A DNA stretch of 64,000 nucleotides, taken from NCBI RefSeq assembly GCF_031143425.1, contig NC_090445.1, positions 1,581,160,049 through 1,581,224,048 on the forward strand. The letters run 5' to 3'. Below the pieces are notes generated by a model. That model made no database searches. It was not told the origin of the DNA and saw only the letters and a program-made list of their open reading frames with translations. How positions within the stretch are numbered: the first letter of the stretch is position 1; every line of letters begins with the position of its first letter. The translations under genes and the position numbers were made by a program. The stretch comes from Pleurodeles waltl. Its lineage: Eukaryota; Chordata; Amphibia; Caudata; Salamandridae. Positions 1 through 12,563 of the stretch are shown here, piece by piece.

Positions 1-192
1 AAAGTTCTGTGAAAATTGTGAAAGGCTGCTGAATAGCATTAAATTATTCAGAATACATTTGTGAAAAGGTGATGAATTTGTTTCAGGGATAAAAAAATTC
101 CTCTGGAAGATTTGGACTGTTCTTTGTCTTTTACCAGCACATTTCTTTCACGCTATAAGACAAATTTCAAGTGTCAGTCTCCTCCTGCCTAT

Positions 193-1583
193 GGCCCTGA
201 TTTAGATCTTGGCAGTGTTATCACCAAACCACTGTGGTGGCAGACACAAGAAGACCGTCAAGTCGATGGTGTTCCGCTTGCCCTATTTAGATGTTGCAGT
301 CCTACAGGCAGTGTACTGGAGGTGGTTTGCTGACGGAGGGATGACATTGCGGAACACAATATACATGAGACAATGGCAGTGGCTGTGGAATACAGGTAAG
401 TCACACACACACCCTGTACCTTTGCCACATGTGTCCCCCTGCATCACACATGACACAACATACCACATACACACTATTAGTCGTTGCCATTCTATCACAT
501 CACAACATGTACATGCTGCAAACACACATTGCCATAAATCCATAACACAACATACACACAATATTGACACTGCAGCCACACACAACACAACCACAACAAC
601 CAACACAACTGCACACTCATCTATACAAACACACTCATACAACATCACAACTACACACATCATGGCAATGACCACCACACAACAAAACTCACCTACATGT
701 TGCACAACACTCAACACAACATACAAAACATCATTAATGCTATATGCAAGTGGCACACATACTGACACAACCACAGCACCCACTGCAGCTCCCTCAAACT
801 CACCCAGCCAATCTCATCGCACACACACATACATGTACTGACTCACACACACAACTCAAAGCACAATATGACAGGTACAGGTCCCCTTTCAATGTGCACA
901 CAAGGGCACAATTGACAGGTGTGAGTGCACCACCATTGTGGTGCCAGCATTCATTTGCCAATGAAGTCTGACACCAAAGTGACGTGTATGTGTGGGATAT
1001 TTGTTGTGTATTAGTGTAATCCCATCCGTGTCTGACCCACTCAAGTGCCTGATATATGCATGTCACAGTAATCTAAAAAAAAAAATACTGTGACATGTAC
1101 ATGCAGTGGTCCCAGGCTCCTGTGCAGTGACCCCTCTAACGTACACAGCCTACCTATGTGTCAAGAGGCAAGGGGGTCATGCTTTCTCTGTAGTCCAGTG
1201 ACAGAAGCAATGGGGGCTGCTGTCCAGTTCTGCGCAGCCAGAAACGGAAGTGGAATTAGGAGAAAAAGTGAGTTTTCACCCATTTTCCTCCCCAGTCCAC
1301 CAAGGTAGAATTGAGGTAGGACAGCCACATTTTGCTTGATGGTAAGGCACATTGAAATCTGCACAGTGATTAGAGTGGCTGGAGTTCCGCTGCCAGCCAC
1401 TCTTTCCTGTGGTGCTGTGTCAGCGGCTGGGAATCGTTGGCGGAGTCAGCGGAACTCGGGTGGGTTATTGTCTATGGGATCACCAATATCTAAATCGTGC
1501 GGGCTGACCGCCAAGGCAGTGGGCAGGGTTTCCGTTGAAAAAGTGGAGGCAGACCAGTTACCGCCAACATCTAAATAAGGCCC
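193..1583. mobile_element. PIF/Harbinger-like non-autonomous DNA element
   Basis: The left end reads GGCCCTGATTTAGATCTTGG and the reverse complement of the right end reads GGGCCTTATTTAGATGTTGG, giving imperfect terminal inverted repeats of about 20 bp. Both ends are flanked by the trinucleotide TAT (190-192 and 1584-1586), a 3-bp target duplication of the kind PIF/Harbinger transposases make. No transposase reading frame is visible, so the element would depend on proteins supplied elsewhere. The interior holds a CA-rich simple-sequence region and a small palindrome near 1060-1110 (GTCACAGTA facing TACTGTGAC across an A-rich loop). Superfamily assignment is inferred from the duplication length and the ends; 1.4 kb is long for a MITE, so nested material inside is possible. 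Confidence 0.6.
398..870. repeat. CA/ACACAA-rich degenerate simple repeat
   Basis: A run of degenerate ACACA, ACAACA and CACAAC motifs inside the Harbinger-like element. Apparent long reading frames on both strands here are low-complexity translations (Thr/His/Asn on plus, Val/Cys on minus) and are not genes. Confidence 0.75.
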
Positions 1584-1586
1584 TAT

Positions 1587-4407
1587 GTTTTCTTTATGTG
1601 AATGATCATGGTATAATGATTCACAGAAATTGAAAAAAAGTATCACTTATGGGGCCATCAAATGGACTTCCTCACCTGTCAAAAAAAAACAGGAGAAAGA
1701 GGCAGATGCCACAGGGTAGAAAAGAGGGGCGCGGGCAGGTATGAAATGTATATAAAAAGGTAAACACACATACAAAAGTGCACATTATCCTATTTAGGGA
1801 TGACATTATGAAACTTGACCCAGAAATGCATAGCAAAGTTTCCCAACAGTGAAGAGTCATATAAAGGAAAAGTTCTGGAAACTACTTGAAACAATGTTTT
1901 ATCTCTAAGCTGAATCGGTTATGTTCATTTTATATATGTTAAGGTAAAGCATTGATCATCTGCCTAAGCATAAATCGTGTTTAGGATACAAAGGGAATAG
2001 TGCCACTTGCTACAAAAGGACTACTACAGCTCTTGCAAATGAGAATGTGCCAGGCTGCACTCCATTATATCAGAATGCAATACAAATCACTCCCTGCCTC
2101 TCTTTCCCTCATTCTTTATTGCCTCTCAGTCCACCTCGGAATTTTTCCCTCTGCCCTGCTGACTTCTTTCCACACATCTTCACAATTCTCTAAAGGCAAC
2201 TTGGTTTTACCCAGCATAATGAGGCACCCCTGCTTAACACAGAGCCTACCCCTCTCAATTTTCAGCATACTTTTCTCATCTAGCTTCCACCTCTCATACA
2301 AGCTGCCTCCTTTTACAAATCCCAAAACACCTCATTTACTTCCCTACACCTTCACTCATGCATGTTCCCAACCATAATATTAGGGTGGCCACCTCAGTCC
2401 AGTTCATCAGGTCATCACAAACACTATATCCCAAACTTGGCTTTCATCTGACAACTATATGCATTCTGGATGTGATATTCTTGTTTTGTTTTGTTTGAAG
2501 CACGTAGAGTAAGACACCTGATAGTAACGATTTTGGAATGAAACATTCAGGACTGTAGACAGGGTCTGTAATGACATGGAGTGAAATGGGCATCCAGCAT
2601 TATACCCATCATAAAAGATGCAGCCTCATAATTTTAATAGAAGGTCTGCTAAGGAATGTTAAACCCTGCACTGAACTCCTTTCCCTCCTCTACTCACCCA
2701 TCTCTTCTTACACCTGTTAACCTTTCCTAGCTACCGCCTTCCTGTAGCTTTTCTCCCATTCTTCTCTCTACTTACTACACCCACAATATTCCTAATATAT
2801 GTCCTACCACTTTCCCCCAAACTCAATATAATATAATTGGTTAATCGGAGAAATTTTAAACAGACATAGTTACAGACAAACCATTGAAGTACCTACACAA
2901 AACACAAATATAGAGACAGAATTTCTGCTTCAGTGGGAAGTCTAATGCACAACAGAACAGAACCAACCATGATCTCAAAACTTTCCCGAACTTGACCTGT
3001 CGGGCATGCTAATTAATGTGATTTCCCTCAGCAAAAACAGAAATGATATCCGTGAACTACAAGCAGACTTCAAACTTCACCTCTTTTTAATAATCATAAC
3101 CTGTGTGGCGAAGATGCAGATCTCATACTACACAAAACAATGATTAATGGATATCTAATCCTCTTAAAAATTGACCTCATATGAAGATTAGTCAAGGGCT
3201 AGCAGTGGTCCACAAAAAGATGCTGCCTACATCCAACATCAAGGTCTTTATCATTTGCAATGAGAATGAATGCTAGTCAACAGCTCTCCTTCTGCAACTT
3301 ACCCTGGCTCATTCCTCCTCAACCAATGATCTCCCCTGCAACAAAACTTTTGATATATGCCTTTCTGGACTTAATGGATGACACTACTATGGATTACAAG
3401 AGCCTATGTATACTATGGTACCTGAAAATCTGATTCTAAGAACTAGCTCTATATCAGATCTGCTGCCTTCACTCAAACAGTAAAGCACATGGCTTAAACC
3501 AACTAGTCACTAGTGACTCTCACTCCGTGGGCTACACTAGTAATGTTGTATTAGATTCACTGGAAACAACCTCATTACATGACATGATAATCACATCATT
3601 CAGTTCTCACTGAAAATTGCCATGTCAGCCAAACTGCCTATTGATTCTATACAACCGTAGATACCATACTGTAGCAGAAATTTGATGTAAACTCATTCAG
3701 ATAATCCCTTTTCATCTTCCCACAATTGGACTCAGAAATGTCTGTAAAATAGTTATACCAATGATTAACCTAGGCATTTGACATGGTGATCCTTCTCGAA
3801 ATTTTATACCTGCACCCTAGAAGAAGTAGAGCAGCTTGGCAGCCCAGATGTAATATTATTTAAAAAAGCAAAAAACTAGATAACCTGAAAGACTTATTGA
3901 AGTAAATCTGAACATGTCAATTCAAACCCTGCAAGTGTTTATTGACAAAAGTTAAATTAGTTTGTGAATCACAGTCGAGCAACGTGGGGATCCTCGATCA
4001 TTTATTGAGCATAAAAGCTTTCCAAGTCATGAAAAAATATAATTTATATGTTTTCATACAGAGGGCTCATATTGGGATCATGTGATGAAATTGAAACAAA
4101 AACAACACACTGGAGTAGGATTTTACTTCACAAGGTAGTATACAAACAACTTGCATACTGAAACAAGAATGTAAAATTTCAGTGGTGAGCACCGTTTCAA
4201 AACTTTCTCGCCTATAATGCATGAGAGCAAGGTTTACATATTAGACATGCATAAACTTGAGAGCATTGGTTAGCATTGAGGAGAAAGATGAGGCCGGCTG
4301 TTACAATTAGACTTAGGCAATATTTTATATATTGCAGTCTTTAGATATGAAATGTTGCTTTTGTACTGTATATGAGCTCAAAAGAAATATAATGTAAAGT
4401 GTTTGAC
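1587..4407. other. Intergenic, no recognised feature
   Basis: No coding signal or clear repeat end was recognised. Pyrimidine-rich tracts on the plus strand (about 2090-2340 and 2680-2830) create short Ser/Leu/Pro-rich open frames that look spurious. An A9 run lies near 1681. Confidence 0.5.
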
Positions 4408-4920
4408 CTCTTAAGATAAGACACAGCTCCCCAGTCACTCCACAGCCTTCCATCGTCAGCAGCCAGTTTCTGACAGTTTTTCCCGCCTCTGCCGCCCAGC
4501 CTCCCACGCAGGCCTCCCTTACACACCAGGACATTTACTGCTGATTGAAGGGCGTCCTCGCTGAGCAGTGTCTGAACTCTTGGGATAAGACACAACTCCC
4601 TAGCTGCTCTGCAGCCTTCCATCTTCAGCAGCCAGTTCCTGCCAGTTTCTCTCCTCTCTGCCGTCCAGCCTCCCACCTCCCATGAACAACCCACCCACAC
4701 ACAAGGACATTTAATGCCAGTCGCAGTGTGACCACTCTGAGCAGTGCCTGACATCTTGGGATAGGACACAGCTCCCCAGCTGCTCCACAGCCTTCCATCT
4801 TCAGCAGCCAGTTCCTGCCAGCTTTTCTCGCCACTGCCACCCAGCCTCCTGCCTCCCACGCAGACCCCACCCAACCACCAGGACATTTAATGCTGGTCAC
4901 AGTGCACCCGCACCAGACGC
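4408..4920 (+). repeat. Three ~170-bp tandem monomers upstream of CR1-like LINE
   Basis: Three diverged tandem copies begin near 4408, 4577 and 4752. Each opens with CTTGGGATAAGACACA or a variant, continues with a shared CAGCCTTCCATCTTCAGCAG segment, and ends with GGACATTTAATGC and a GAGCAGTG-type tail. The spacings are about 169 and 175 bp. The array lies directly upstream of the endonuclease remnant and in the same orientation, the position of a LINE 5' UTR. By analogy with the monomer promoters of some mammalian L1 families it may have been an internal promoter, but that role is inference. Open frames on the minus strand here are only a by-product of the repeat. Confidence 0.7.
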
Positions 4921-5517
4921 GCCGCTGGTGCACATAGACATGCCGAAGGCAAGTCCATCTACATCCATCCATGCCTGGACTGCGTCCAGCGCCAGGACCT
5001 CTGGCCCTCGCTCCTTCCACCGCCACTCCTCAAAGGAACTCCTGGCCTTGAACATCAGACCGAGCAACATCTGCAGCTTCACAGCCACCCCAAGTACCAC
5101 TAAGGGACCTTTCAGCTGCATCCACTGTTGTTTCTCCTGAAACACACAATTACCATCGTTCACCAACACCCTCAGAGAGCCTGCACAAAATGCTACAACA
5201 CACCCCAAACCTCTCCAGTGCTTCCAGCTCAACATTCGCTCCTAATGCAAACACGCAATGGAAATCTGGGATACCATCACCACTCTTGACAAGGACATAG
5301 CATTTATCACAGAAACATGAATTGACCCTTCCTCATCCCCCGCATCAACAAACTCGGTGGGTTCATCGCCATAATTTTTAAGGAATCCATCCACTTCATC
5401 ACCAAAGACGGCGACCAAACCATCCTCATGGAACACCTCAACTTCCAAGTCCAGAATAACTCCAGCACCACCATTAGAGGCACTCGAGTATGCAGACTCC
5501 TGGGACCATGAGCAGCC

Positions 5518-6231
5518 TTGTGCAATGCCATCGCCAACTTCTTTTCACCCCTCACCATCGACTCTCTGCAGTACTTTCTACTCTGCAACCACAACTTCCA
5601 CCTCAAGGACCCCAACGACACCAACTCCATCGCCCTCCTGGAGAATAAGGCAGGACACACACTTGATGCAATCTTCATGTCCAGCGATCGATGCAAGCTG
5701 ATCCACGTTACGGATCCCATGTGGACCGACCACCACATCGTCCATTTCTCCATTTCTGATGCCCATCACTCCATTGCCAAAATCTGCAGCATTCCCCGCT
5801 GCATCTTAAGCAAGGTCATCGAAGACCTATGGACACAAACCCTTCAAACTTCACAACCAGCACCGAAGACTGACCTCAACCAGGAAGTCAAGAACCTCAC
5901 CTCCTGCATCACTAGTTGTGCCGACAAAGTTGCATTGCTGAAACATACCAAATCCATCAACTCCTCCAGACCAGCCAGCTGGTACACCCCGGAGCTCAGA
6001 AACATCAAACGCAGCTACTACTTACTCGAGAAAAAATGGCACACAACCAAGGACCCTTCCAACAGAACAGCCTTCAAGGAAGCCCTCAGAAACTATCACA
6101 ACCGCATCAAAGCAACGAAGAGAGCAGCCATCATCACCCGCATTAACACCGCAGCCAACTGCTCCAAGGAACTCTTCAAAATCCTCAATGAGTTCTCCAA
6201 TTCTACAGCCACAGAAAACATCATCCATTAA
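5518..6231 (+). pseudogene. CR1-like LINE ORF2 fragment (endonuclease and linker)
   Basis: This 237-residue open frame has no genuine start and is an internal slice of a LINE polyprotein. Residues 1-90 resemble the second half of an APE-type endonuclease: a short acidic-site region with N-F-H-L, a hydrophobic S-I-A-L-L-E block, T-L-D-A-I-F and then D-P-M-W-T-D-H-H, which fits the terminal Asp/His part of the fold. The rest is a Lys/Arg-rich linker with W-Y-T-P-E-L, the usual connector before the RT. The residue pair expected as G-D before N-F appears as C-N, so a catalytic residue is lost. The frame closes at a TAA, and the following RT-like sequence is interrupted by further stops. It encodes no functional protein as it stands. 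Confidence 0.7.
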
Positions 6232-6399
6232 TTCCAGGAAATCTGTGGCTCCCTGTCAAACTACTTCCACAACAAAATAGCCACCATCTACAACAACTTC
6301 GACCCCCAACCCGACACCTCCGACCTGGAAAACCTTCCCCAAGCAGCACCCATCAGACACCTGCGCACCACCTGGACCCCAGTCACTACGCAGAGCACA

Positions 6400-7060
6400 G
6401 CCACCATCATGGCCTCCGTACACTCAGGGGCACCCACTGACCCCTGTTCCCACTGTCTCTTCAACCTTGGGTCCAGCACTATTAGCTCAGTACTGACCAG
6501 CATCCTCAATAACTCCATCTCCATGGCCTCCTTCCCTGATGGATGGAGGCATGCAGAGGTCACCCCCCTCCTATAGAAGCCTTCCGCCGACCCCAACAAC
6601 CTAAAATATTACAGGCCAATCTCCTGCTACCGCACCCGGTCATTTAAAACATCATCAATCAACAGCTCACTGAACACCTAGAACAAAACCACCTGCTTGA
6701 CTCTTCGCAGTCAGGATTTTGAGCTGATCACTGCATTGAGACCACACTGATTGCAGTCAACCTGGCCTACAAAGCTCTACACAGTCAAGGACTGACCTAC
6801 ATCAACCACAGACTAAACCTCTACATCCCGCAAGACAGCTACACTCTGCAACACTGAACTTCACACCCATCCCCCAAACCATTGCACTCACAGCGGCGGC
6901 CGCTCCTTTTCCTATATCGCAGTCAAGTCCTGGAATGACCTACCCCTGCACCTCAGAACAGCGCCTTCCTTAGCTGTGTTCAAGAAATGTCTCAAGACAT
7001 GACTCTTCCACGGAGACACGGCATCCACAACGCGCCAAGAGACTCAGGGGTGACAGTTGC
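6400..7060 (+). pseudogene. CR1-like LINE RT remnant and C-terminus
   Basis: Conceptual translation in shifting frames gives recognisable RT pieces: W-R-H-A-E-V-T-P-L-L near 6540, Y-R-P-I-S near 6610, and a Q-S-G-F block at about 6710 followed by a stop. The frame then jumps to a C-terminal block near 6920 (A-V-K-S-W-N-D-L-P-L-H-L-R), typical of the end of CR1-group ORF2. The palm with its catalytic aspartates is absent. In-frame stops occur at several points, so this is a dead copy. Confidence 0.6.
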
Positions 7061-7094
7061 CACGCTTTACAAATCTCTGATTGATTGATTGAAT

Positions 7095-7920
7095 GTGTTC
7101 CAAGGTGCTTACAGTTAGCTAACCTATCCTCTACATACTTTGTGGTGCTTTTGATGTTAGTGCTTTGTTTCAGTGATTTAGAATTCACAGTCTTGCAGTC
7201 TCACTATCTAACTTATGATACTGTTATTTTGGAAATCCTCCAGGCTACAGCTTTTGTGATGTTTATGTGGGCATCTCCGAGCTTTGTAGATTTTGTAGAT
7301 TGGTTCTTTCATGTGTGCACGTCTGTTCATTCCCTTGACTATTCTTCCTTAGAGTGGTCTCTTTCTGATCTCCCGATTTTGCTATATTCTGTTTAGCATG
7401 CAAAACCCCTACACCTCCTAACGTTTTCTTGCATCTCGTGTCTCCGATTTTGTCCAGGATGCCTAGCAACGTTTGTTAAGGTTGGAGACTTTATTTTTGA
7501 TGCCTGCCAGCAGTGCTTGGCAGTCCAAGATCATGCGAAAAAATTCACATCTAGTTTGGTGACATCTGTAACAAACAGCGGGTCCTGCCCATATTCATTC
7601 ATCGGAACGGGGTGGTATATATCCTATGTCAGTAGTTAAGATGAATCAGCCGCAATTTGGCCGCTATTGCCAGTGCATTGCCACAATCCTTATTGATTTA
7701 CATGTGCTGCTTTCGAACCTATCATCATACTTCTTTGATTTTCACCAGATACATAAAAAGCCCCCACATGCTGCTGCACTAACTTTGGAGCACACTCACT
7801 CAGAATGTTATTTATCTTCGCATCTCAGAACTATAACCATTGTCCCATTGTCTAAATAGTGCTGTGGGATCTCTACAAGAGATAGAAAGGTGCTTTAGAA
7901 ATGCTGCATTACAATACGAT
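7095..7920. other. Intergenic, no recognised feature
   Basis: T-rich sequence directly after the LINE tail. The short open frames have no recognisable domain or splice context. Confidence 0.45.
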
Positions 7921-7924
7921 CATG

Positions 7925-8075
7925 TTTGAGTCAGGGATAGGTTAAGGGTTAGGGAGATTGTACGAATTAACATTAGCTTTGGGGTATTGTTAGGCGTACA
8001 GTGAAATTAAGTGAAAGATTGATGGTTAGGCATAGAGATAGGATTAGGTTTAAAATTCGGTTTATGGTTAGGGCA
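7925..8075 (+). repeat. Degenerate GGTTAGGG-like (telomere-type) motifs
   Basis: Several imperfect copies of the vertebrate telomere hexamer or close variants occur within 150 bp (for example GGGTTAGGGAG, ATGGTTAGGC, GATTAGG, ATGGTTAGGG). They are scattered rather than strictly tandem, so this is at most an eroded interstitial telomere-like tract. Confidence 0.35.
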
Positions 8076-10981
8076 GATTGTATAGCAATCATCTTAAAAC
8101 TTCCTTATGCTGCGTTCCCCTGAGTATATTAAAAGTGTCAGCCCGACAAAAATGACATAACCTGCTAAAATATTTTACAGAATAGTACATTAAAAGTTAA
8201 GGCTTGTTTGCCTGTGCTATTTAATGTGTCCACAATTATCCTCTAAATCTTACATCTAAAGTGTGCTGTGAGGCCTACATTATACTCCCTAGGGCCACCT
8301 TTGTGTCTAGCAAAAAATGCCCACAGGAAAGTGATGGGTACCTTTGCCTTTCTGTGAACAAAGGTATATTGTCTTAAGACTGTGATGTAAAGATGCATGT
8401 ATAAAAGTACAAATGTGAATGCACACTGTACATATATATATGAGCATTCGCAAACATCCGTACCTATTGTGCATTCAACTGGCTCTCACACTCTTGCAGA
8501 TAGGTAGCAATGATGTACAGCAGTATGTGCAAAGCTGCACGTTCCAAATTAAAATCTTAGTAAGATAGTGCAGTGGCCCATTGCCCTTGTTGCAGATGGC
8601 CTTGAGTAAATTGCAGAATACTTATTGTGGTCCTCTTAAATTATGAAGTGTTTATACATCTGCTGTAAAGATCTGCATGTGAGCTGTTTAGCATATATTT
8701 CAAATATGTCAATCCTTTCACGACTGAAGCAAACTTTAGTTCTTAAAACACTGAGCAAACATTTGCATTGAGTTGGGCAGCAAAATTATTAACAGCAAAA
8801 TAGTACAATTTGGATTTTGTGCTTTGAAGAGAGTCTTCTTCATTAGGCTATTCGAGCGTCAGCTGTAGATTTTATATTTTTTTCCTGCCTATAACAAAAT
8901 AAAATAAATAGAAGCTTCTTCTTGTTCTTGACACGCCCACCTTCATCTAACTCTGTCAGCTTGTGAAATGACAGCCAGCTGTGTCACTTCTGACAGCTAC
9001 TTGGTAGCAACTTGGTCAAACGAAAAGCAGTCAGTTACTGGTGTGGTTAACGGTTATAATGTGTGTTACAGTTAAAACAGGGTTCAAGTAACGTTTTTTA
9101 TACCTTACTAAAAACCATTCAAAGATGGCCACGGCTGCGTGAGTATACAGGTGCAGGTATTAACACACACAAGCGCATGCGGCCAAATTTGGATGTTTTT
9201 TAGCAAAGTATAAAAAATCAAAGAAAGCGGCCAATCCTTGACCATACATGTAGCCACATACATGTAGCCACATGGGCGGCCATTTCAAAACTGGTTTCGT
9301 TAGGTTTCATTTATTTCCTAGATGGCCATCTGCAAGGGCAGCCAACTTACATTCGCTTTGCCAAAGTTTTACAAAAACCGTTGCAATATGTATCCACATG
9401 CCTGCGCACACATGGACAGTCACATTTAATTGTTTTTGTTCATATATTTACTTAGAAACATTCAAAGGAAATAAGTGTTAACAAAGCTACTTGATCAGCA
9501 GCCGAAGCCAGAATTAATGACTTTGCAAATACTTGATAAATTATGGAGACTCCAAGTTTTGATTACACCTAGTGCTGACCGTTTCTCTTGCATCTAAGCA
9601 CTCTCAGGCTTTGCCCCAGTAGGATCTGAGACACTTCCCTGGGGAACAATGTGTGTTTTGAGGAGCAGGTTATGTTTACTAATTTACAAACTTTCCATCA
9701 CTCCACCAGATCTACCGGGTGTTCTTTGTCCACCAAGATTGGATTATGGAGTGGCCACAAGGAAACATTGCCACCTTCAACATATCTCCTGCATAAATAT
9801 CTCTATCGAAGAGAAGTATTGTTAGGTAATGTCTAAGCAGCATATTTACATTGTTCCTCTCTGCTAAATGTGTACCAAACAAGCCAAAACGAGCATGAGA
9901 TGTTCATTTTCTATCCCAAACATCTTGTGCGTGCAAACAGTGCGCTTTCTTAACATGAAGATAAACAACAATCAAATCTCCTGCTAGATTTCATTTTAAA
10001 TGTAAATTTTCCTCAGATGTTTTGAAGTTTGTAAACATGGCATCTCTCTCTCTCTCTAAGTGATCACATGCTGTTTAGGGAGAGAAAACAGCAAGCCTGC
10101 TCTAACCCTGTACAATTGGAGCAAGTACCTTCTTTTAATTGTATGCAGCTCCATTACAGACTCAGACTAAATGGCTTGGAAGAGTGGGACTATAGAGGCA
10201 TTGGTCTCCCTTCACTTTCTACCAAGGTCACTGATGTCACCTGTTTTAAGAGGGCGTAAATCATTAGTGTAGAATCTTGTTTTGTTTGGGGAGGTCTTTG
10301 TCCTCTTGCCATTCTTATCTTTGTAGGTTTGTCCTGAAGAGCAGCCATTTAGAGGATCTTGAAGGGAAGGTTGAATAGCTGGCAGTCTGGTTTCTCATTA
10401 TGGGCATTAATAAATAAACAATGAAAGGGGTTCTCTAGCACCAGGATCTTTTTCAACCAGAAAAATCTGTCTCAAAACATGAAATGCCATTTGTCTAGCC
10501 TTGTAATAGCTTGATTAGAATTTGGATGTGGGAGCCTTTCAGCTAAACCCATTTCAAAAGTCCTACATAACATTGATTTTGTAAGATTTGAAATGAGCTT
10601 TGGAAGTTGTGTACAGCAGTGATCTACAAGTACATTGTGTCATATTACATTGCGTACTCACTTTACATCATGTTATAATAGTTTAAAGAGTTGCTTTGTC
10701 ACCAATAAGGTCTCATGGGCCCTGCACACTGTTCTTGGCCTATGGTACTTCAGACATCTTAGTTGAAGAGATAGGTTTACAGACGCTTGCAGAATGACAG
10801 GTGATCTGGCATAGCATTGAGAGGCTATTTGTTCCAAAAACATAAGTCTAAGAACAAAAAAGATCCTCACAGACCTCATCAGGATGAGATCCACCTTGAG
10901 GCTGGTCATGCTGTTGGCATTTGTGAAGAGCAGAGTGGTTGCAAAGGTCTATAAGTGGTTAACCTGCTTTGTAGGAATTAT
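8076..10981. other. Intergenic with minor simple repeats
   Basis: No genes recognised. Small features seen: a perfect 14-bp tandem duplication (ACATGTAGCCACAT at 9246-9259 and 9260-9273), a short TATA run near 8432 and a TC dinucleotide run near 10042-10056. Short open frames lack domain content. Confidence 0.45.
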
Positions 10982-11505
10982 GGACCAGATTTACAAGGCC
11001 CTTGTGCCTCCTTGCGCCACACTAGAGTCATATTTTTTTTACACTGATGTGGCATTAAGGAGGTCATTTCCCTGCGCCATATTTACAAGCCACGTTGTAA
11101 CCCCTTGCGCCACATTATACCTGCGTCTGGTATAATGAATGCAAGGTGGGGGCATTCCCACACAGGGAGGCCGCATAAAAATGGTGCAGTGAAATCTACA
11201 AGATTTTACTACCACGTTTTTTTCTGTCATTTTTAATGCCCGCTTGGGGCAGGTGTTAAAGAGACAGGCCCATATTAACCTATGGGCCACCCTAGTGCTT
11301 TGATGCACTAGTGCCATAATTTATGGCGCTAATCCAGCAAAGAGCCTCAATAGTGTCATAAATTATGATGCTATTGTGGAAACAAGCGCCATGGTGCACC
11401 GTATTGTGAATATGGTGCAACCCTGGTGTCATTAGGTGGGCCACGGGAGGCGCAAGAAAAGTGGCACATCTGGACCGATGTGCCACTTTCTTGTAGATCG
11501 GGACC
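10982..11505. mobile_element. Harbinger-like MITE with TAT target duplication
   Basis: The left end GGACCAGATTTACAAG matches the reverse complement of the right end, GGTCCCGATCTACAAG, with few differences. TAT flanks both ends (10979-10981 and 11506-11508). The 524-bp body has no coding capacity and is rich in CGCCA/TGGCG-type motifs that fold back on themselves. The same vocabulary (CAGATTTACAAA, GGCATTCCCATGCA) recurs at 12564-12940 and 24377-24980, so these belong to related families. The 3-bp duplication points to PIF/Harbinger mobilisation. Confidence 0.7.
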
Positions 11506-11508
11506 TAT

Positions 11509-12563
11509 GTTCCTTATTTTTTTATTTCTCTGTGAGCAAAGTATAGATCTATGGAATAACTATACGTTTTTCCTTTTGTGGCCAATAAAGATGCCTGAAT
11601 ATGAAGGAAAATCAATCTATTGAAGGAATCTTAAGCAGAAATCAGGCTCTCTCATTTTGCAACCTCTTCCAAGTTATCAGCAAACAGAACATTCAAGATT
11701 CAATATAATAGTTCTTGGATTTGCTGAGGATCTCAAGGTACATGAACATTGTTTTTAAGCTAGTGTCACAGAATGTGTCTCATATGGTGCCACAATAAAC
11801 TCGGTATACATTATGACTCACATGTTTTAACCAATAAACCAACTATAGGAGAGGCACTCTAGTAAAAAGCTCAAATCGATAGATTGATATTAGTGAAGTA
11901 TTGACTTAGAGGCACTAGGCATGAGAACGTCCCAGCTCATTCAGTCACTTAAGATCATCATGCAATGTGCAAAGGTATTGTTATCAATATTTTGTGTTAA
12001 ATATTTCATTGATTTCTGTGTTAAAAAAGATGGGCGTTAAATCCTACTTTTGAGGAACTCCACATTGGGGATTACTAAAAAGACAGGACAGTACCAGCGG
12101 AATAGCATGTATAATTCCCCAGTTCTTTCAGTCTGATCAGTAGAATGTTAGGCTTAACAGTGCTGAATGTCAGAGATAAGGTTGCTTGTGGACAATAATG
12201 GAAATTAATACTTCCTGTGCCTGCCCGCATTCTCACAGCATCCAGAAAATAAACCAAATATGTGTCTCTCCATCTTTGTCGGCTGCAAATATTTTTATGA
12301 AGAACAGATTTGCTGCACAATTGTGCTTTCAAAGAGTTTTTAGATAAAAGTGGCAATTTAGAAATATGTCTGTCATTAACTGGATATTCAGGATAGAGTA
12401 AGTTGTTTTCAGAAGGTAAACCACCATTATTCCTTTTAAGGCAGCAGAAGCAATACACTTTCTTTGTCTATTTGCTACAGGGACAGTATATAAACAATGA
12501 AGAGGCTATCAGTAGCACGTGTATGCTGTATGTTGAGGTAGTACTGTCGTACTACTCACTTTG
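11509..12563. other. Intergenic, no recognised feature
   Basis: AT-leaning sequence with no domain-bearing frame. A 127-residue open frame on the minus strand (12075-12458) shows no recognisable family and no supporting codon pattern. Confidence 0.4.

Larger units (their letters stand above)
5200..7094 (+). mobile_element. CR1-like LINE, internally deleted
   Basis: A degenerate non-LTR retrotransposon reads left to right. It starts with an endonuclease-like segment (an NIRS-type start near 5232, then a T-E-T/W-I-D stretch broken by a stop near 5318), continues through a better-preserved frame at 5518-6231 and an RT-like remnant (6510-6790), and then jumps to a C-terminal segment at 6910-7000. 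The 3' end is a short tandem tail of TGAT/TTGA units at 7078-7094, as CR1-group LINEs often carry. Most of the RT palm is missing between about 6790 and 6890. Clade assignment rests on the endonuclease/RT style and the tail. Confidence 0.7.

Noticed and set aside
209..841. 210-codon and 166-codon open frames on opposite strands
   Set aside because: Both are translations of CA-rich simple sequence inside a MITE and have low-complexity composition.
2000..2377. 125-codon plus-strand open frame
   Set aside because: Pyrimidine-rich, Ser/Leu/Pro-biased, no domain, no splice sites or partner exons recognised.
4325..5235. Overlapping minus-strand frames up to 181 codons
   Set aside because: They are antisense to the LINE 5' monomers and repeat with them.
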